A stretch of DNA of 64,000 bases from Mastigias papua (Eukaryota; Cnidaria; Scyphozoa; Rhizostomeae; Mastigiidae): contig OZ025278.1 of NCBI GenBank assembly GCA_964019165.1, positions 9,864,528 through 9,928,527 of the forward strand, read 5' to 3'. A model generated the notes under the pieces. The model did no database searches. It saw only the letters and a program-made list of their open reading frames with translations, and was not told where the DNA came from. A program made the translations under genes and the position numbers. Shown here one piece after another: positions 21,682 to 46,946 of this stretch. Each line of letters begins with the position of its first letter. Position 1 is the first letter of the stretch.

Positions 21682-23617
21682 TTGGATGTTTCTTTTTATT
21701 CACTTAAAATGAAACAATAAGCATGCTGTTAAAAATAGCATCCTGTAATTATCTTTTGATTTTACACTATTCTAATAATATGGGTAATAACATGTGAAAT
21801 ATAACAGGGGTATTCATTCCAAATTTTCATTATCAAGGACAATCTTTTCATCAGTGAAATCCTCAACCACCATTTAGGTTAGTTTCTATGCACTTATACA
21901 CTAGAATTATGTTGCGCACTTATACACTAGAATTTTGTTGCAATAGGTTGTCCTCCTTTGTTTCGGCTTTGCTATGGTTTTGAGTTCACCGCTTCAGAAT
22001 CATTTCAAGAGCTGTTAGCCCAAGGACCCCTTCAACAATAGTATTTTTATTTTACATGTTTATATTGAAAAAGACCTTAGTGCTACCCTTAGCTAAAAAC
22101 TATTAACCTACTGTTGTCTTGAAACATCATATGTACTCAATAGTAAAGTGGCAATTGTAAAGAAAGGACCACAAGTTAGCATTTTTAATATTTCTAGCAT
22201 TATTGAATTTTTATGAAATTGATTAGCTAATTTTTTACTTTTTCTATTAGTCTTATAGCTGTTTTGTGTGAACTATTGAATTTCACTAATTTGCTAATTT
22301 GTTTACTCTACTATTAGTCTTATAGTTGTTGTGTGTGACATTGTATTTTAATATCCTATGCAGATTATTTTATTCCTATTTTAAAACTGTTTTGTTATCA
22401 CTTCAATTTTCCAGTGCCATATGTAAGTGCTTATCAAGAAAAAAAAGCTATTTTATGTTGTCATCTACAGGCACAGTCACTGGGTGGTGTGGGAGTTTCA
22501 TACCCCCAATATTTTGATACAGTGAGAAAATTTGGGTAAATATTTGGAACTACAGTATGTATGTTGAAATTATCACACTGGAAGTTTGCTCACAACTTAG
22601 TGTAAAATGAGTGACTTTGAATCACCATTTTGAGCAGAAATCTACGTTGAAAATGACGACGACAATGCCATAAGATTCTGTAACTTCAACTCATACACAA
22701 AAAGAACTAACTTTTATGTAAATGATAGCTTTATAAAGAAAACTCAATTAGGCATGAAATTATAACAGCAGTTCACATTTCTTCATTGTTCTAGTAACTC
22801 AACTTGAGATTGGTCTCTCAACAACAAATGACAGAATCTCATACAATTATATTTGCATTGAACTGACACTTTACCTGGAATATGTTGAAACCTCTCTCCA
22901 AGGTTTTAACTATAAATATATCCATTCAGCTACTATTTGCACACAATTATCATTAGCTAGTTTGTGTACCTTTGCAGATGGCAACTGCACATTTAGTGAA
23001 AAATACTCCATTTATTCTAAACACCTATTGAACTGAAACAGTCCAGAAAAATGTTGGTGAGGCATGTACTGATAAAATGTATCATCAAGTCAGAAAACAT
23101 TGAACAGAAATGTTTTTATTTGGGGGGGGGGGTCAAATCAATAGCAATGTGTCTGCAACTGTTTATGTGAATCAGTGATCTTCTATCAAGTTGCTTGATG
23201 TTGCTTGCAATACATTAAATGGATTTACTACAAATAACATTGATTTTCTCCTATAAAATTGATAAATAAGGGATAAAGTAATACTAGTGGATTGAGGCAA
23301 TTTTTTGTTACAAAATACATATTCAGTAGCAACTCAACAAAAATGCAACTCAACTCTGCAGACTAGTCTCTGTTGATGAATATCAAATATTTATTTTCAG
23401 TATTTACAACTAATTTTTCTACAATAAACAATACATAATATATATAGTAGTACTAAGGGCATATAAATGAATTTCATTTTTACTAAAATTCCTAGCTAAG
23501 TTTGGCTGTTGCACTTGACTATCTTTATGGGTGGTACACCCTCAATCATAACCATGATATGAATTGATTTCAACTCTTGGCAGTCATAAATGCGGTCATA
23601 ATATACTCTTGTCCATA
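21682..23617. other. Convergent intergenic region DAPP1 / CLK
   Basis: 1.9 kb holding the 3' ends of both genes, which point towards each other. It is AT-rich, with several possible poly(A) signals in both directions and a G9 run near 23124. No open frame carries recognisable motifs. Confidence 0.6.
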
Positions 23618-37189
<13,572 letters not shown>

Positions 37190-37330
37190 GAGAACCTGTG
37201 TAATAGACTTAAAATATCAAACTTTCGAAGGAACCTACCCTGCAAAACTAAATTTGGTAAAGATTTCGAGGCTCTTCAACTTTCTTCGTTGTATGCAATG
37301 GCACGCCAATGGCCGACAATGTTATCCAAT
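37190..37330 (-). promoter_or_regulatory. CLK 5' leader with 43-bp intron or trans-splice site
   Basis: Upstream of the CLK ATG, a 'ttacacag' acceptor (37198-37196) precedes GTTCTC-ATG. A 'gtaggt' donor lies only 43 bp upstream (37238). The leader exon would continue to the right of 37239. The gap is much shorter than the other introns, so the acceptor might serve a more distant exon or a spliced leader. No TATA box is seen. Confidence 0.4.
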
Positions 37331-37720
37331 CACTTGATGGAATGATTGTCATGTGACTTCTTAATATATACATTCTAGGCCCAGACCTCCGCCCACAAGA
37401 AATTTCCAACCCCCCTCCCCCCACCCCCGCTCTTATTAGAACCCCGCTTATTGAATTGTCACTTTTTGTAGGAGAGCCCTACAAAAATTGTGAAAAATCG
37501 AGGTTGAGCTTACCCAGATAGGAATGAGTACCTTCCATTTTCAACTGTTTCTAGATCAGTAGCCTATTCTAGGAGATCTTTACAATTGCTCTGAATTAGC
37601 CCCGACTTGTCTAATCTTCGTATGTGTCAAAATTTCCTTTAAAATGACTGAGCAGTGCTCCCCGTGCTCTATTGTGGTTGGATACATTTTGACGTTATTT
37701 GATAGTACACGCATTTTGTA

Positions 37721-38072
37721 TTATAAGAAACAGATTATAAGAAACGGTAGGCTCACTTTTTCGAAAGTTAAAGCCTTGACTAAGTTCGGATCATCACGTT
37801 TAACGTTGGAAAGATCAGCATACAACTCTCTAACCGCAGTAGCTAAAAAAACTCTGCTACGGTTTGAAGGGAACATGCTTTTTTCGCTTGCTATCATAGG
37901 TAGTCTTTCCATCTAAGGTTTTCAGTTCTTTATCGTATTCTTCTTTGAATTTTTGAACTAGCATTCCAAGCTCCTTTCTCTCAAACATGGAGTACTTTTC
38001 ATTTTGGCGAACGAAGCTTTTCTCTCTGTGCGTTGGCCATTGCAATAGTGCATCAAAAGATACTAGTACCAT
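37721..38072 (-). pseudogene. Unidentified coding remnant, frameshifted
   Basis: Two overlapping minus-strand frames, 38072-37857 and 37912-37721, look like parts of one protein broken by a frameshift near 37900. The first reads EKSFVRQNEKYSMFERKELG, then LVQKFKEEYDKELK; the second ATAVRELYADLSNVK. The region adjoins family T transposon ends (37708, 38131), so a transposon origin is likely. I do not recognise the family. Confidence 0.3.
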
Positions 38073-38130
38073 GTATATATTGAGTCGATATTTCGTCTAA
38101 CAAATCTTGCATCCGGACAACGCAATGGAG

Positions 38131-39188
38131 TACACGTATTTCTTTTTATAAGAAACTAAGGTCTCTGACTGGTAGGCAGTTTCTTAAATTTTCTGGCCAT
38201 CAAGGTAAAGTAAACAGTTCACTCACATTCAGAGATAAACTAATTTAATGTGCTAATTCGAAGAATGATAAACGGTGGTGTATTAAGTCTCTCAACAACC
38301 TTGCTCCACAAAACTTACAAGCAATGTTTTCCAGAAATTCTCACTACTCCACTCACAGAAAAATACCTCAAACGGGGAAACATCGTTCTCTTACAGAGAT
38401 GCAAAATTATGGAATAGTCTCTCAGCTGAGACAAAGTTTCTGTCCTCCCTAACAAATTCAAGACTCTCATCACGTAATTATAAAAGTTTCTTAGCTTTGT
38501 TCAATTTGGGTAGGGTTGTTTCTTAAAGTTGCCAAGGGATGTCATGAGAAGTTTATGCTGAATGTCTTTTGGGATGAGGAACAACCTCCACGGAAGAGGT
38601 TTGGTGAAAGTGGAGCTGGAAGAAAAAGTAAGGTACCTGAAGTACAAGAGGCCATGTTTGAATGGTTTATCAATTTAAGAGAAACACTAAACAGACGCCT
38701 TCCAATAAAGATGTTCTGATCAAAGTTGCCGAAGGTGAGCAAATAAAGTTTGGCAAGCACTGGATTCAAGACTGGATGAGCGAGTACAAAGTTAGCCTTC
38801 GAAAACCGAACAAGTGTTACTCGATTATAAAGGGAAGACCGAGTGGTTAAAATTCAAGACTACTTGAAAAACATTATGAAGGTGAGAAAGCATTTTCTTG
38901 ACACTTATGGCATTGATCCTCCAATCATCAATGGGGATCAGATGCGACTGCACCGGAACGAAAGTGCAAGTCAGAGAACACTCTCATTAACATCCGAAAC
39001 AACCTTTGTGAAAGAAAATTACATGCTTTCAAGGAAAAGAGTAACTTACTTTACTCAGGTTTGTAGCGACCCACACATCAAGCTGCTGCCAGAATTTGTT
39101 CCCAAAGGTAAAGGCACTATAACACACCTACAGCCTCCCCCAGGTGTAACTTATAAATGGACAACCTAAATTGGTGAAAACCGTGTAA
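38131..39188 (+). mobile_element. Family T element carrying transposase remnant
   Basis: The left end, 'acacgtatttctttttataa' followed by 'gaaac', matches the family T TIR. The right end, 'gaaaaccgtgtaat' (about 39175-39188), matches the right end of the MITE at 11462-12031. From 38516 three plus-strand frames (38516-38719, 38662-38850, 38843-39169) form one broken protein. An HTH-like half carries GAGRKSKVPEVQEAMFEWF and FGKHWIQDWMSEYKVSLRK. After it comes YGIDPPIINGDQMRLHRNES, where the Asp may be the first DDE residue. The layout suggests a CENPB-HTH/DDE transposase. It is the probable coding source of the family T MITEs. Confidence 0.55.
38230..38515 (+). pseudogene. LINE reverse-transcriptase tail fragment
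   Basis: SLNNLAPQNLQAMFSRNSHY, then after a frameshift SYRDAKLWNSLSAETKFLSS, is the usual end of many invertebrate LINE polyproteins (N-L-A-P-x-Y-L ... F-S-Y-R-G-A-K-L-W-N-S-L). It lies between the left TIR and the transposase of the family T element, so it probably inserted there. Confidence 0.7.
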
Positions 39189-39189
39189 T

Positions 39190-40550
39190 TAAATTGAGGT
39201 TTTCTATACGTCAAATGGTTGGGAAGGGGGTATTATAACAGAAGTAATTGATAGACTCCCACGCGACCAAAACGGCTGATTCAGACGTAGCATTTGAAGT
39301 TTCTAGTTTGCTGCTACAATGTAAAAACTTGATGTCGTAACAATGACCAATTAGCTTGGTGATACCATTCGTTGTCTACTAAGCGTCAAAGGCCAGATTG
39401 AATTTTAATCGTTACACAAAAACGGTTCCCTGCTTCCAGTCATTGCTAAGAGAAATGATAAACCATTAGCTTCGAAGGAGCAAGACAATGTCTCAAGAAT
39501 TCAGTAGTCAACTAATGTTATAATTTTTAATTAGAATAAGTCCTAAGGCTACTGATATATTCAGGTGTAACTGTAAGAAAATTTTGAGATTTTTGTATCT
39601 TCGGATTCTTAATTCTGCAAGTGGCCTCAGAAATCCTAACACAAAGTTGTTGGCATGCACTTCGAGCCCCGAGTCAGAGGTGTACTGTTGAAAGCAAATT
39701 ATTCGAAAACTATTATTAAGTATTGAAGATATAAACTGAGAAGAGGAAGATTGATTGGGTAACACCAGCAATCTCTAATGCCAAAACAATAATTGTATAA
39801 TAAGATGAAGTATCTGTGGTGTGATGAAGTAGCATCCTTCTCGACAAATATTTCTTCCATTAAACTTGGATTGAGATTTGACTTGGTTTTATATACTTCA
39901 ATCATTAGTAACTGAAGGTTTTTCGTGTGGACATTAATTGTTATGTTATTATGCAGTAAGGTTTCGAAGTCAGACGTCGAATCTATAGATGCAAATCGTA
40001 GGGTGTGATTGATCTTATTATTTATCTTTCTTTCACAGAACTCCTAGACAAAAGGGCAACAATTGATGTAGGATGAAATATGGGAGGGGTAATTAAGCCT
40101 AGTGTTAGGGTACGGGGACGTACAATGTTTGTGGGTACTTTTTTGCTGAAATGTGCGGAATTATGGGTACAATTTGAATAAACATGGAGAATTATGGGTT
40201 CCATTCTGGAAAAATATTGCAAAATCACTATGAGGGAGTCACTGGTAGAATGAAATATGTACAGCACTGAGATTTCATAGCAAAGGATATACGGAAGTTG
40301 TTTTATGGTTATGTTGTGTATTGAAAATTGTTCCTTGCCTTTTGGACATATGGACATGGTATTCATGATGTTTGCAGAATTATGGGTCACATTTTTTCAA
40401 GCAAGGGCAGAATTATGGGTCCAACTTTTGAATCAAAATGGTACCTCCCCGTTAGAAGTTGCGCATAACAGATGTTCTTCTCAAAGATGTCTGATGAGTT
40501 TCTTTTCCTTATACGTGAACCTATGAAAACAACTTGATTATCAACTAAGA
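39190..40550. other. Non-coding stretch with degenerate internal repeats
   Basis: No gene recognised. Between 40148 and 40430 the 11-mer GAATTATGGGT recurs four times with irregular spacing ('gcggaattatgggt', 'ggagaattatgggt', 'gcagaattatgggt' twice), which looks like an old tandem array or element end. Confidence 0.5.
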
Positions 40551-40555
40551 TCCTG

Positions 40556-40907
40556 TCCGACAACATCCTAGTTCAAAATAATTCTAATGCCAATAATTGG
40601 ACTTTAAAGAAGTCTCTATACCGAATAGCAAACAGGCATCATTCAACGTATATAACTAGGCTTCGAGTCAAGCTCAGTGACTTATGCGAGCATAGGTTCC
40701 ACCAAACTTTTTCTTGTGAAAGTCCTCTATGCAACTGTAAGGAAGTAGTCGAATCCACTATTCATTCCTTCTTGCACTGCCCACTCTAGCAAGTTCAGAG
40801 GAATAGCCTGCTTAGTGAAGTATCAAATATACTTAATAATGATGTGATGCACTTGCTTGAAGACAATTTATGCGATTCCTTGCTATTGGGCAGTACGATT
40901 CAATAAA
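40556..40907 (+). pseudogene. LINE polyprotein C-terminal fragment
   Basis: The plus-strand frame TRLRVKLSDLCEHRFHQTFS, then PLCNCKEVVESTIHSFLHCP, shows the C-x-C-x(8)-H-x(3-4)-H-C zinc-knuckle tail of many non-LTR retrotransposons (R-L-R-x-G-L-S ... C-x-C-G ... E-x-x-x-H-F-L-L-x-C). A TAG follows at once, and after it the frame continues to a degenerate end. Confidence 0.7.
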
Positions 40908-42059
40908 CTAGCTAATAGTTAATTTTTGGCATGTACATGGAAGAATAGTCACTTTACAAGGGTAAGCCAATTTGTTTAAAAATTGGGGTTTAAAAATTGG
41001 GGTTTGTCACCATGACAACCGCTTAAATTCTAGGGCCATTATTCTTTAGGAACATTTTTTACAAGATTGAAAGAGCAATTTTGATAAGAATGAATGTAGC
41101 ATATTCCTATAAGCAAACTGTCCAGTATGAATTATGGAAATCTGAATTATCAAAAGAAATGTGTTTAGTCCCAAAATGGCTGCTCGCATGGTAACAGTGG
41201 AGTTAGGGCAATGACAAAATTTTGATAATTCAAATCCCATACGTAATATAGATGATCAATCTCTCAAAATTTGTTTGTTTAATCCTATTTGTTAAAATAA
41301 CTATGTTGAATTAGAACTGGCTCGATATCGTAGGAATTCTATCACTAACACACTATACGAAAATTTTAGCTTTTTATTTTTTTTTATTCTAATAAATATA
41401 TAAGTTATTGCTAATACGGTCTCAAGTTCGAATTACCTACGTGGCAAAACTTTTTCAGGGATCCCGGTCAGTTTTGACCTAGGGTCCTAGTAGACTTACA
41501 AGCAGCCTTGACCAGAAATATATTTATATATTTACATATTGTAATACTAATGAAACCCTTCGAAACCTCCCCTAGAAACCTCCCATTAATTTATGGGGAT
41601 GGCTCATAGTCACTTAGGACGCGCAACTTGAAGAGGACACTAGTCTACGTGGTAAGTGATTAGCAGCTGCAAAAATTTCCTACTCTGTCTTCCATTTAAG
41701 GGGGTTGAAATAGTCAGAGATTGAAAACTTTGCCAAAAATTAAAAGTTTATGTGGCTTGATAATGTTTCTCGTTACATATGGGCTGAAATTGTCGGAAGA
41801 ACTGAAGGATGAATCAATAGTAACGCTAGACTTCAGATATCAACTTAAATACCATTTACCTCTCTCTATGGAACGTTTCAGCCACATCTGATTTTTCTCT
41901 TTGTTTTCAGCCGGAGTCCCTCCGAATTGTTGCTGGTTTTAAAACATATCTACATGGAAAGCGCTTTAAAATTTCTCCCTCAAAGACTGCAAGCCATACG
42001 GTCAGCAAAACTATATGCTGATCCTCCTAACTATCTTTTTTTTGTACTGTCATTGGCAA

Positions 42060-42350
42060 TAGCCTTCCCCCTGATGCCCTTCTATCTACAGCTAACGGCA
42101 TTCTATACATTACTGAATTAACAGTGCGATTCAAAACAAATTTAAACTACAGTTTTCGTCGTAAACAACTCAAATATCGCCCCCTTCTAAATGATCTTGC
42201 CAAAGAATATAAATAAATAAAAATCATTAATCGGCTCAGTGGTTATTTTGGGATATTTGGTACTTCTTCAAAATCATTTCTCCAAATATACTGTGAAAAT
42301 GGTATTGACAATTTACCATCAGCTCGACTTTATTATTTTCAACTTGTGTA
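42060..42350 (+). pseudogene. Retroelement-derived fragment
   Basis: ILYITELTVRFKTNLNYSFR, RKQLKYRPLLNDLAKEY and GYFGIFGTSSKSFL resemble a domain that follows reverse transcriptases in several invertebrate retroelements (E-L-T-V-x-F-E-T-N ... R-K-x-x-K-Y ... G-I-F-G-S-S-S). In-frame stops and a frameshift show it is dead. Assignment is from memory of the pattern. Confidence 0.45.
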
Positions 42351-42999
42351 GTTTATCACAGTCATGTGTACAACCCATTACACAGTTTCCATAAGGGACA
42401 AGCCATTTGGTGCGACCCAGAGCTCATACACTGTTGATACCCTTTTTATCAAATCATTGGCATATTACACAGGTTTATTTCCTACGGTAACATTTCATCA
42501 TAAATGTGACACGAGTTTCCATTAAACATGTCTTTTACAAAAAGATTAACTTTGGCCCAGTGTTGAACCTGTCACAGATAATCATGACTTCAGGCTTACT
42601 AAAACTTTCTTAAAACTATCTTACTTAAGAATGTTTGAGATTGTGCACCACTACGATGTTATAAAAGCCTACATATTCAGTTACTTTCCTCCTCTTAACT
42701 AGGACTCTTGCTAAGTGGGACCACTGTTTAAGGTTCCAAGAGTAACTCTGCCTCGCTTAATTGGGACCAAGACAATAGCTGCCTAGGAAGACAAAAATTA
42801 GTGAAAATGTTTCATATAGTAGGGATTTGCTACCTTACTCATGATTGCACACGCGTTATAAGTTGAATTAATTAACATCTTTTGAGTAAAAAATATCACA
42901 AACTGTTAGTGTGACAGTTCAGTTCAACAAGAATTAAAAAATATTAACTGGAGGATTAGTGCAACGTAAGATGAATCATCGTTCATATTGTCAGAACAA

Positions 43000-43430
43000 A
43001 TCAGGAAAAACCTAGGTTTTTTGGGAAAGCCAGGGAAAGTCAGGAAAAGTCAGGAATTTTTATTGAAATTTGAGGAAAGACATGAAAAGTCAGGAATCCT
43101 TCATAATGCATGCAAATGAATTCTTTGGTGCTTAATGGACAACTATTGACGATTGCAAAGAGTTTTTGGATTCTTTAACTTTTTTATATTTGTGTTCCCA
43201 TTTGAGAAAGTACACAGTTGCCCAGAGATCCTCTTTTTCTTACCAAAATTGGAAAAATTTGGTCAATTAATTAGTTTTGAAAGATGGATAAGTCACAACA
43301 TTCGTAACACCAGTTGGTTACTGTTATGTATTTTTTAAACGTAGTCACAAAAAACACCCTCATTTTCAAGGAAAAAGCCAGGAAAAGTCAGGAAAAACTA
43401 TTAAGCAGGATTTTCATGAACCCTGCGACT
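43000..43430. repeat. Repeat rich in 'gtcaggaaaa' motifs
   Basis: The motif 'aaagtcaggaaaa' or close forms recurs at 43037, 43048, 43088 and twice near 43385. The stretch ends in 'ttcatgaaccctgcga'. It is probably an old mobile repeat. No coding content. Confidence 0.4.
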
Positions 43431-43593
43431 TAGATATAAAAGCGAATGTGACGTACAGTAGCTGCTGAATGTGGGAGGGTGTAGTAGAAGAAACTTACTA
43501 AAAGATCTGAACGAGGCCCTGTAATTACCAACAAGCCATGATCGTTAGGCCAACGTTTTTCAACCAGCCAAGAGATCGCCGACTCATTCTGTA

Positions 43594-44273
43594 AAGCCTG
43601 GTTTCCATAAAGCTCTTTCTTGTCTTTTCTAGTCTTTTCTAGTTTCAAAAACAAACAAAGACCAGAGAGAGCAGCCTCAACATCTCTTGCGCCAAATTCT
43701 TGTAGAAAGAAATTTGGCCAAACGCGTGTGTGAATATGCACCATATTTCTGTCTTTTGTTGACATATTTTTCTATAGCACGAAAAAGCGGGAACATTCTT
43801 TTAGCATACTGAAAGCTTTTTCGTCCGACAAAAGCTTTCAGTATGCTAAAAGAATATCCCCGCTTTTTCGAGCTATAGTGAAGCTCTGTAGTACCAACAG
43901 ACTTTTCAAATATTTTTCTAATCCAGAATCTATGCTCTTTTTCTAACATTCTGGTTTCTTTGACGTATGATAAAGAACTTGCTTGCAATAAAAATCCTCT
44001 GTTTATGGCAGCCATTTTGTGTATTACTTTCAAATACGCGCCAAAACGACTATACAAGAGGCACAACACAACCAGAAAGGGCAAAGACTAGAAAACCCAA
44101 GAAATGACTAGAAAAGAAAAAAGTTATGTCTCTTTTCTGATCTTTTCTAGTCTTTAGAGGCCTCTTCCATTCAGCCTCTACTTGTTTTTCCTACTCAGAA
44201 AAGACTAGAAAAGACAAGAAAAGACAGGAGAAGACAAGAAAAGACACGAAAGAGCTTTAAGGAAACAAGGCTT
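43594..44273. mobile_element. TIR element with GTCTTTTCTAG subterminal repeats
   Basis: The ends are long inverted repeats: 'aagcctggtttccataaagc' at the left, and its inverse form 'gctttaaggaaacaaggctt' at the right. Inside both ends are clustered copies of 'cttttctagtcttttctag' or the inverse 'ctagaaaagacaag'. Such subterminal arrays are typical of transposase-binding regions. It is about 680 bp and non-coding. It hosts a family F fold-back element at 43771-43908. Confidence 0.7.
43771..43908. mobile_element. Fold-back element (family F), nested and trimmed
   Basis: Palindrome: 'ctatagcacgaaaaagcggg' with the inverse 'ccccgctttttcgagctatag', and 'gcatactgaaagctttttcg' with its inverse. The left outer 30 bp present at 26933 are missing, and the centre is shortened to 'gtccgac', which removes the ribozyme-like core. 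It is inserted within the element at 43594-44273. Confidence 0.75.
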
Positions 44274-44838
44274 AAAAGTGGGGAGTGTGACACCAGGTGT
44301 GTAAATAGGTATCGATGTCCTCGATTCACTAGGAATCTAGCTAACTGTAACATATTCGTATGACCGCCGTTATGTGCAGGGCAAACTTTTATTTATTTCC
44401 CCCCGTGCTGGAATGTGTTCTAATTCTCTCTGCTTGGACCAAAACTGCATAGCAGTCCTCGTTCTTTACGTAGGAGAAGATGGATGATTGCAAGAAGTCC
44501 ATAAATGAAGTGGAATATGATCTTGCAACATTGAAATATAATACGACAAAGCAATTATTGAAAATATGAGCAATAGCAATCCAAATTCCACGAATATCTA
44601 TCCAAAATTCGTAACAATCGAAATGTGAGAAGATAAATTGTTTTCGAAATGCCCTGAAGAAAATGGCAGGTCCTTAGCATGGGGGTGTTGCTAGTGGCAC
44701 AGGTAATTGGAGCATGGTAATTACTAGTCTACTAAACGGTGTGAAGGGAGATGTGGGAGCTTCATAGTTTCACTTACTGGTATGTAAGAAAATTTTGTAA
44801 ATTTCATCCTTTAGATCAGCTAAAAATCCATCTCCTAA

Positions 44839-45968
44839 GGGACCATTCGCAAAGGATGACTGAACTCAGGGGAGGAAGGGGGTTTGGTGAATTAGGACAA
44901 ATTCTGACATAGGGAGAGGGATTTTTTAGGATTCGGACGACCAAATTTTCAGAACTTTAAATGAAGACATTTCTATTCAAGTATCATTTGGGCTGACCTC
45001 ATCATCAATTGGAAAGCAATTGCAGAGTGGCTGAGGCAACAAATCAGGTGGATAAAGTAGCACCAAGTAATATAGTGACTATTGTGACTGTTGCAACTGT
45101 TACCTGTTTTTTGTACGCTACGTCGAATATACTGAGGGGTGTGGGGGTGCGATAGTCCCAATTTTCTACCTTTTGTCGGTAAATTACTGTCGGTAAAACT
45201 AAATATAGGTTCGTTAATACAGCTTGAAAAGCTAAGCAAAACTGAAAGCTCCCAAGATTCACTATCCATGACTTCCAACGTATGCTTACAAAAAATGCAT
45301 AGAGAAGACCTGTAGTTGAGTCATGGGCTGTATTGGAGGATAATCCCCCCCTCCCACGTTTTGAAACTGTGCTAAGCTAGATAAGTCAAAATTTGATGTA
45401 GAAAATATAAATACTCCTCGCATGAACATCAATGGTTCCATCCATTGCATCATATAACTTTTTCCAGAATGGGCATACCTCCAAATTCAGCAGGGGCATT
45501 TTCCTAATTTAATCTTAAGTGTGTGGTCCTATAAATTTTCCCTTGCCCCAAGCCCCTGGGTCCCATTCTTCCTTTTCCTTCGTTGCATAAAACCCGTGTT
45601 GCCCCTGGATGAGACTCATGCTTTAGTTATTACTATCGACAGGCATCAGAATGCTGCTTCTTAGCTGTAAATGAAGACCTCATTGTTTATAGGATGTGGT
45701 CTAGGCACTGGAAAAGAGCGTGGGAGTATTTCCTTCTGTACCCCAACCAAGTCTCGCGAGATTCATACCTGGCTATACCCAATGAGAAGTGGATGACGTA
45801 AAGCAAAGCTTGCTACATATTATCTACATATACATGCTACAATGGTTTTGCATGAAATATATGGATGTCCTAAGGGGGAGGGGACCTCTAAATACGGACA
45901 ATACCAGGCAAAGAGGGGAGAGATCTAAAAAGTAATCTTTTTGAAAGATGTCCTTTGTGAATGGCCCC
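44839..45968. mobile_element. TIR element 'GGGRCCATTCRCAAAGGA'
   Basis: Left end 'gggaccattcgcaaaggatg'; right end 'tcctttgtgaatggcccc', its inverse. Both ends are followed inward by G-rich or C-rich tracts. About 1.13 kb with no intact coding frame. Superfamily not assigned. Confidence 0.6.
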
Positions 45969-46085
45969 AAAACTAAACTTTGACTACGCAGTATGATGCA
46001 GATGCGCGGATCCAGGACAATCTACAATTAAATATAAAAATATAAAATAGGCAGGAATAGCATTTCTTGGAAAAAGTTATGCTAA

Positions 46086-46610
46086 AGGCCTCTTCATATG
46101 AGATGGGTTAGCCCACCTGAGTAGGCTGGACCATACAGGTGGGATCTCACTTAGATTGGTAAACTTACAGAATAAAATAACTTTGTTGGTATAAGAGATG
46201 GGCTAGCTCACTGAGATATGATCCCACTCGATGGTAGGTGAGATCCAGCTCAAATGGGATGAATACCTTTCATGTGAACACAATCTAATGAGGCAGCCCA
46301 CTCAGGTGAGATTACTTTGACATAACCGTGCAAGCGTGAAATGAAATCTGAAAATTGTTCGCAAGAAAATGACTAACAAATGCACTGCAAGACGACAAAT
46401 GTAGTAAAAACGTTACAAAATCTCTGTCGTATCTGAGAATAAAGAACATGGAAAAAAAATTAGGAATTGTGTCAAATGGAATGATCTACTTTTCAGCCTG
46501 ACGCTGGCTCACCAATGTGAGAAGAAAATATCTTATAAGCTCAAACTGAGAACTATCCCAGTCCAATGAGCTGGTCTACTCCAGTGAGATGGGCCACCGC
46601 AGAGGAAAAG
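46086..46610. repeat. Diverged repeat with recurring 'gatgggctagc' motifs
   Basis: 'gagatgggttagcccacc', 'gagatgggctagctcact' and 'agtgagatgggccacc' recur in both orientations with 'ggtgagat' blocks. The start 'cctcttcatatgagatgggt' resembles the ends of MITEs I recall from cnidarian genomes. Boundaries are uncertain. Confidence 0.4.
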
Positions 46611-46946
46611 GTTCTAAAGCTCTCATCCCCCAGTTGCACCATGCCTGATGGATGAAAAACAAAGCAATTTTGGTAATACAGCCATATCATGTATCCTCAA
46701 ATAAGTATCTAGAAATAAACGAAGATATTAATTATTGTGCATGCTTTCTATGTGCTGCTATATGAGAAATGCGAAAACGAAGCAAAAACTTATATTGGAA
46801 TCCACTACTGCATTTTTCTGGGGAGCACTAAAACAACTTTTAGAACTCTAGGGAGCGTACCCCTAGCCCCCTTTGGCTACGGGTCTGGAAAATAGTATAA
46901 TGGATACTGTGATAACAGTTCTGTGAAGCGAAACTTTGTCTAAGGA

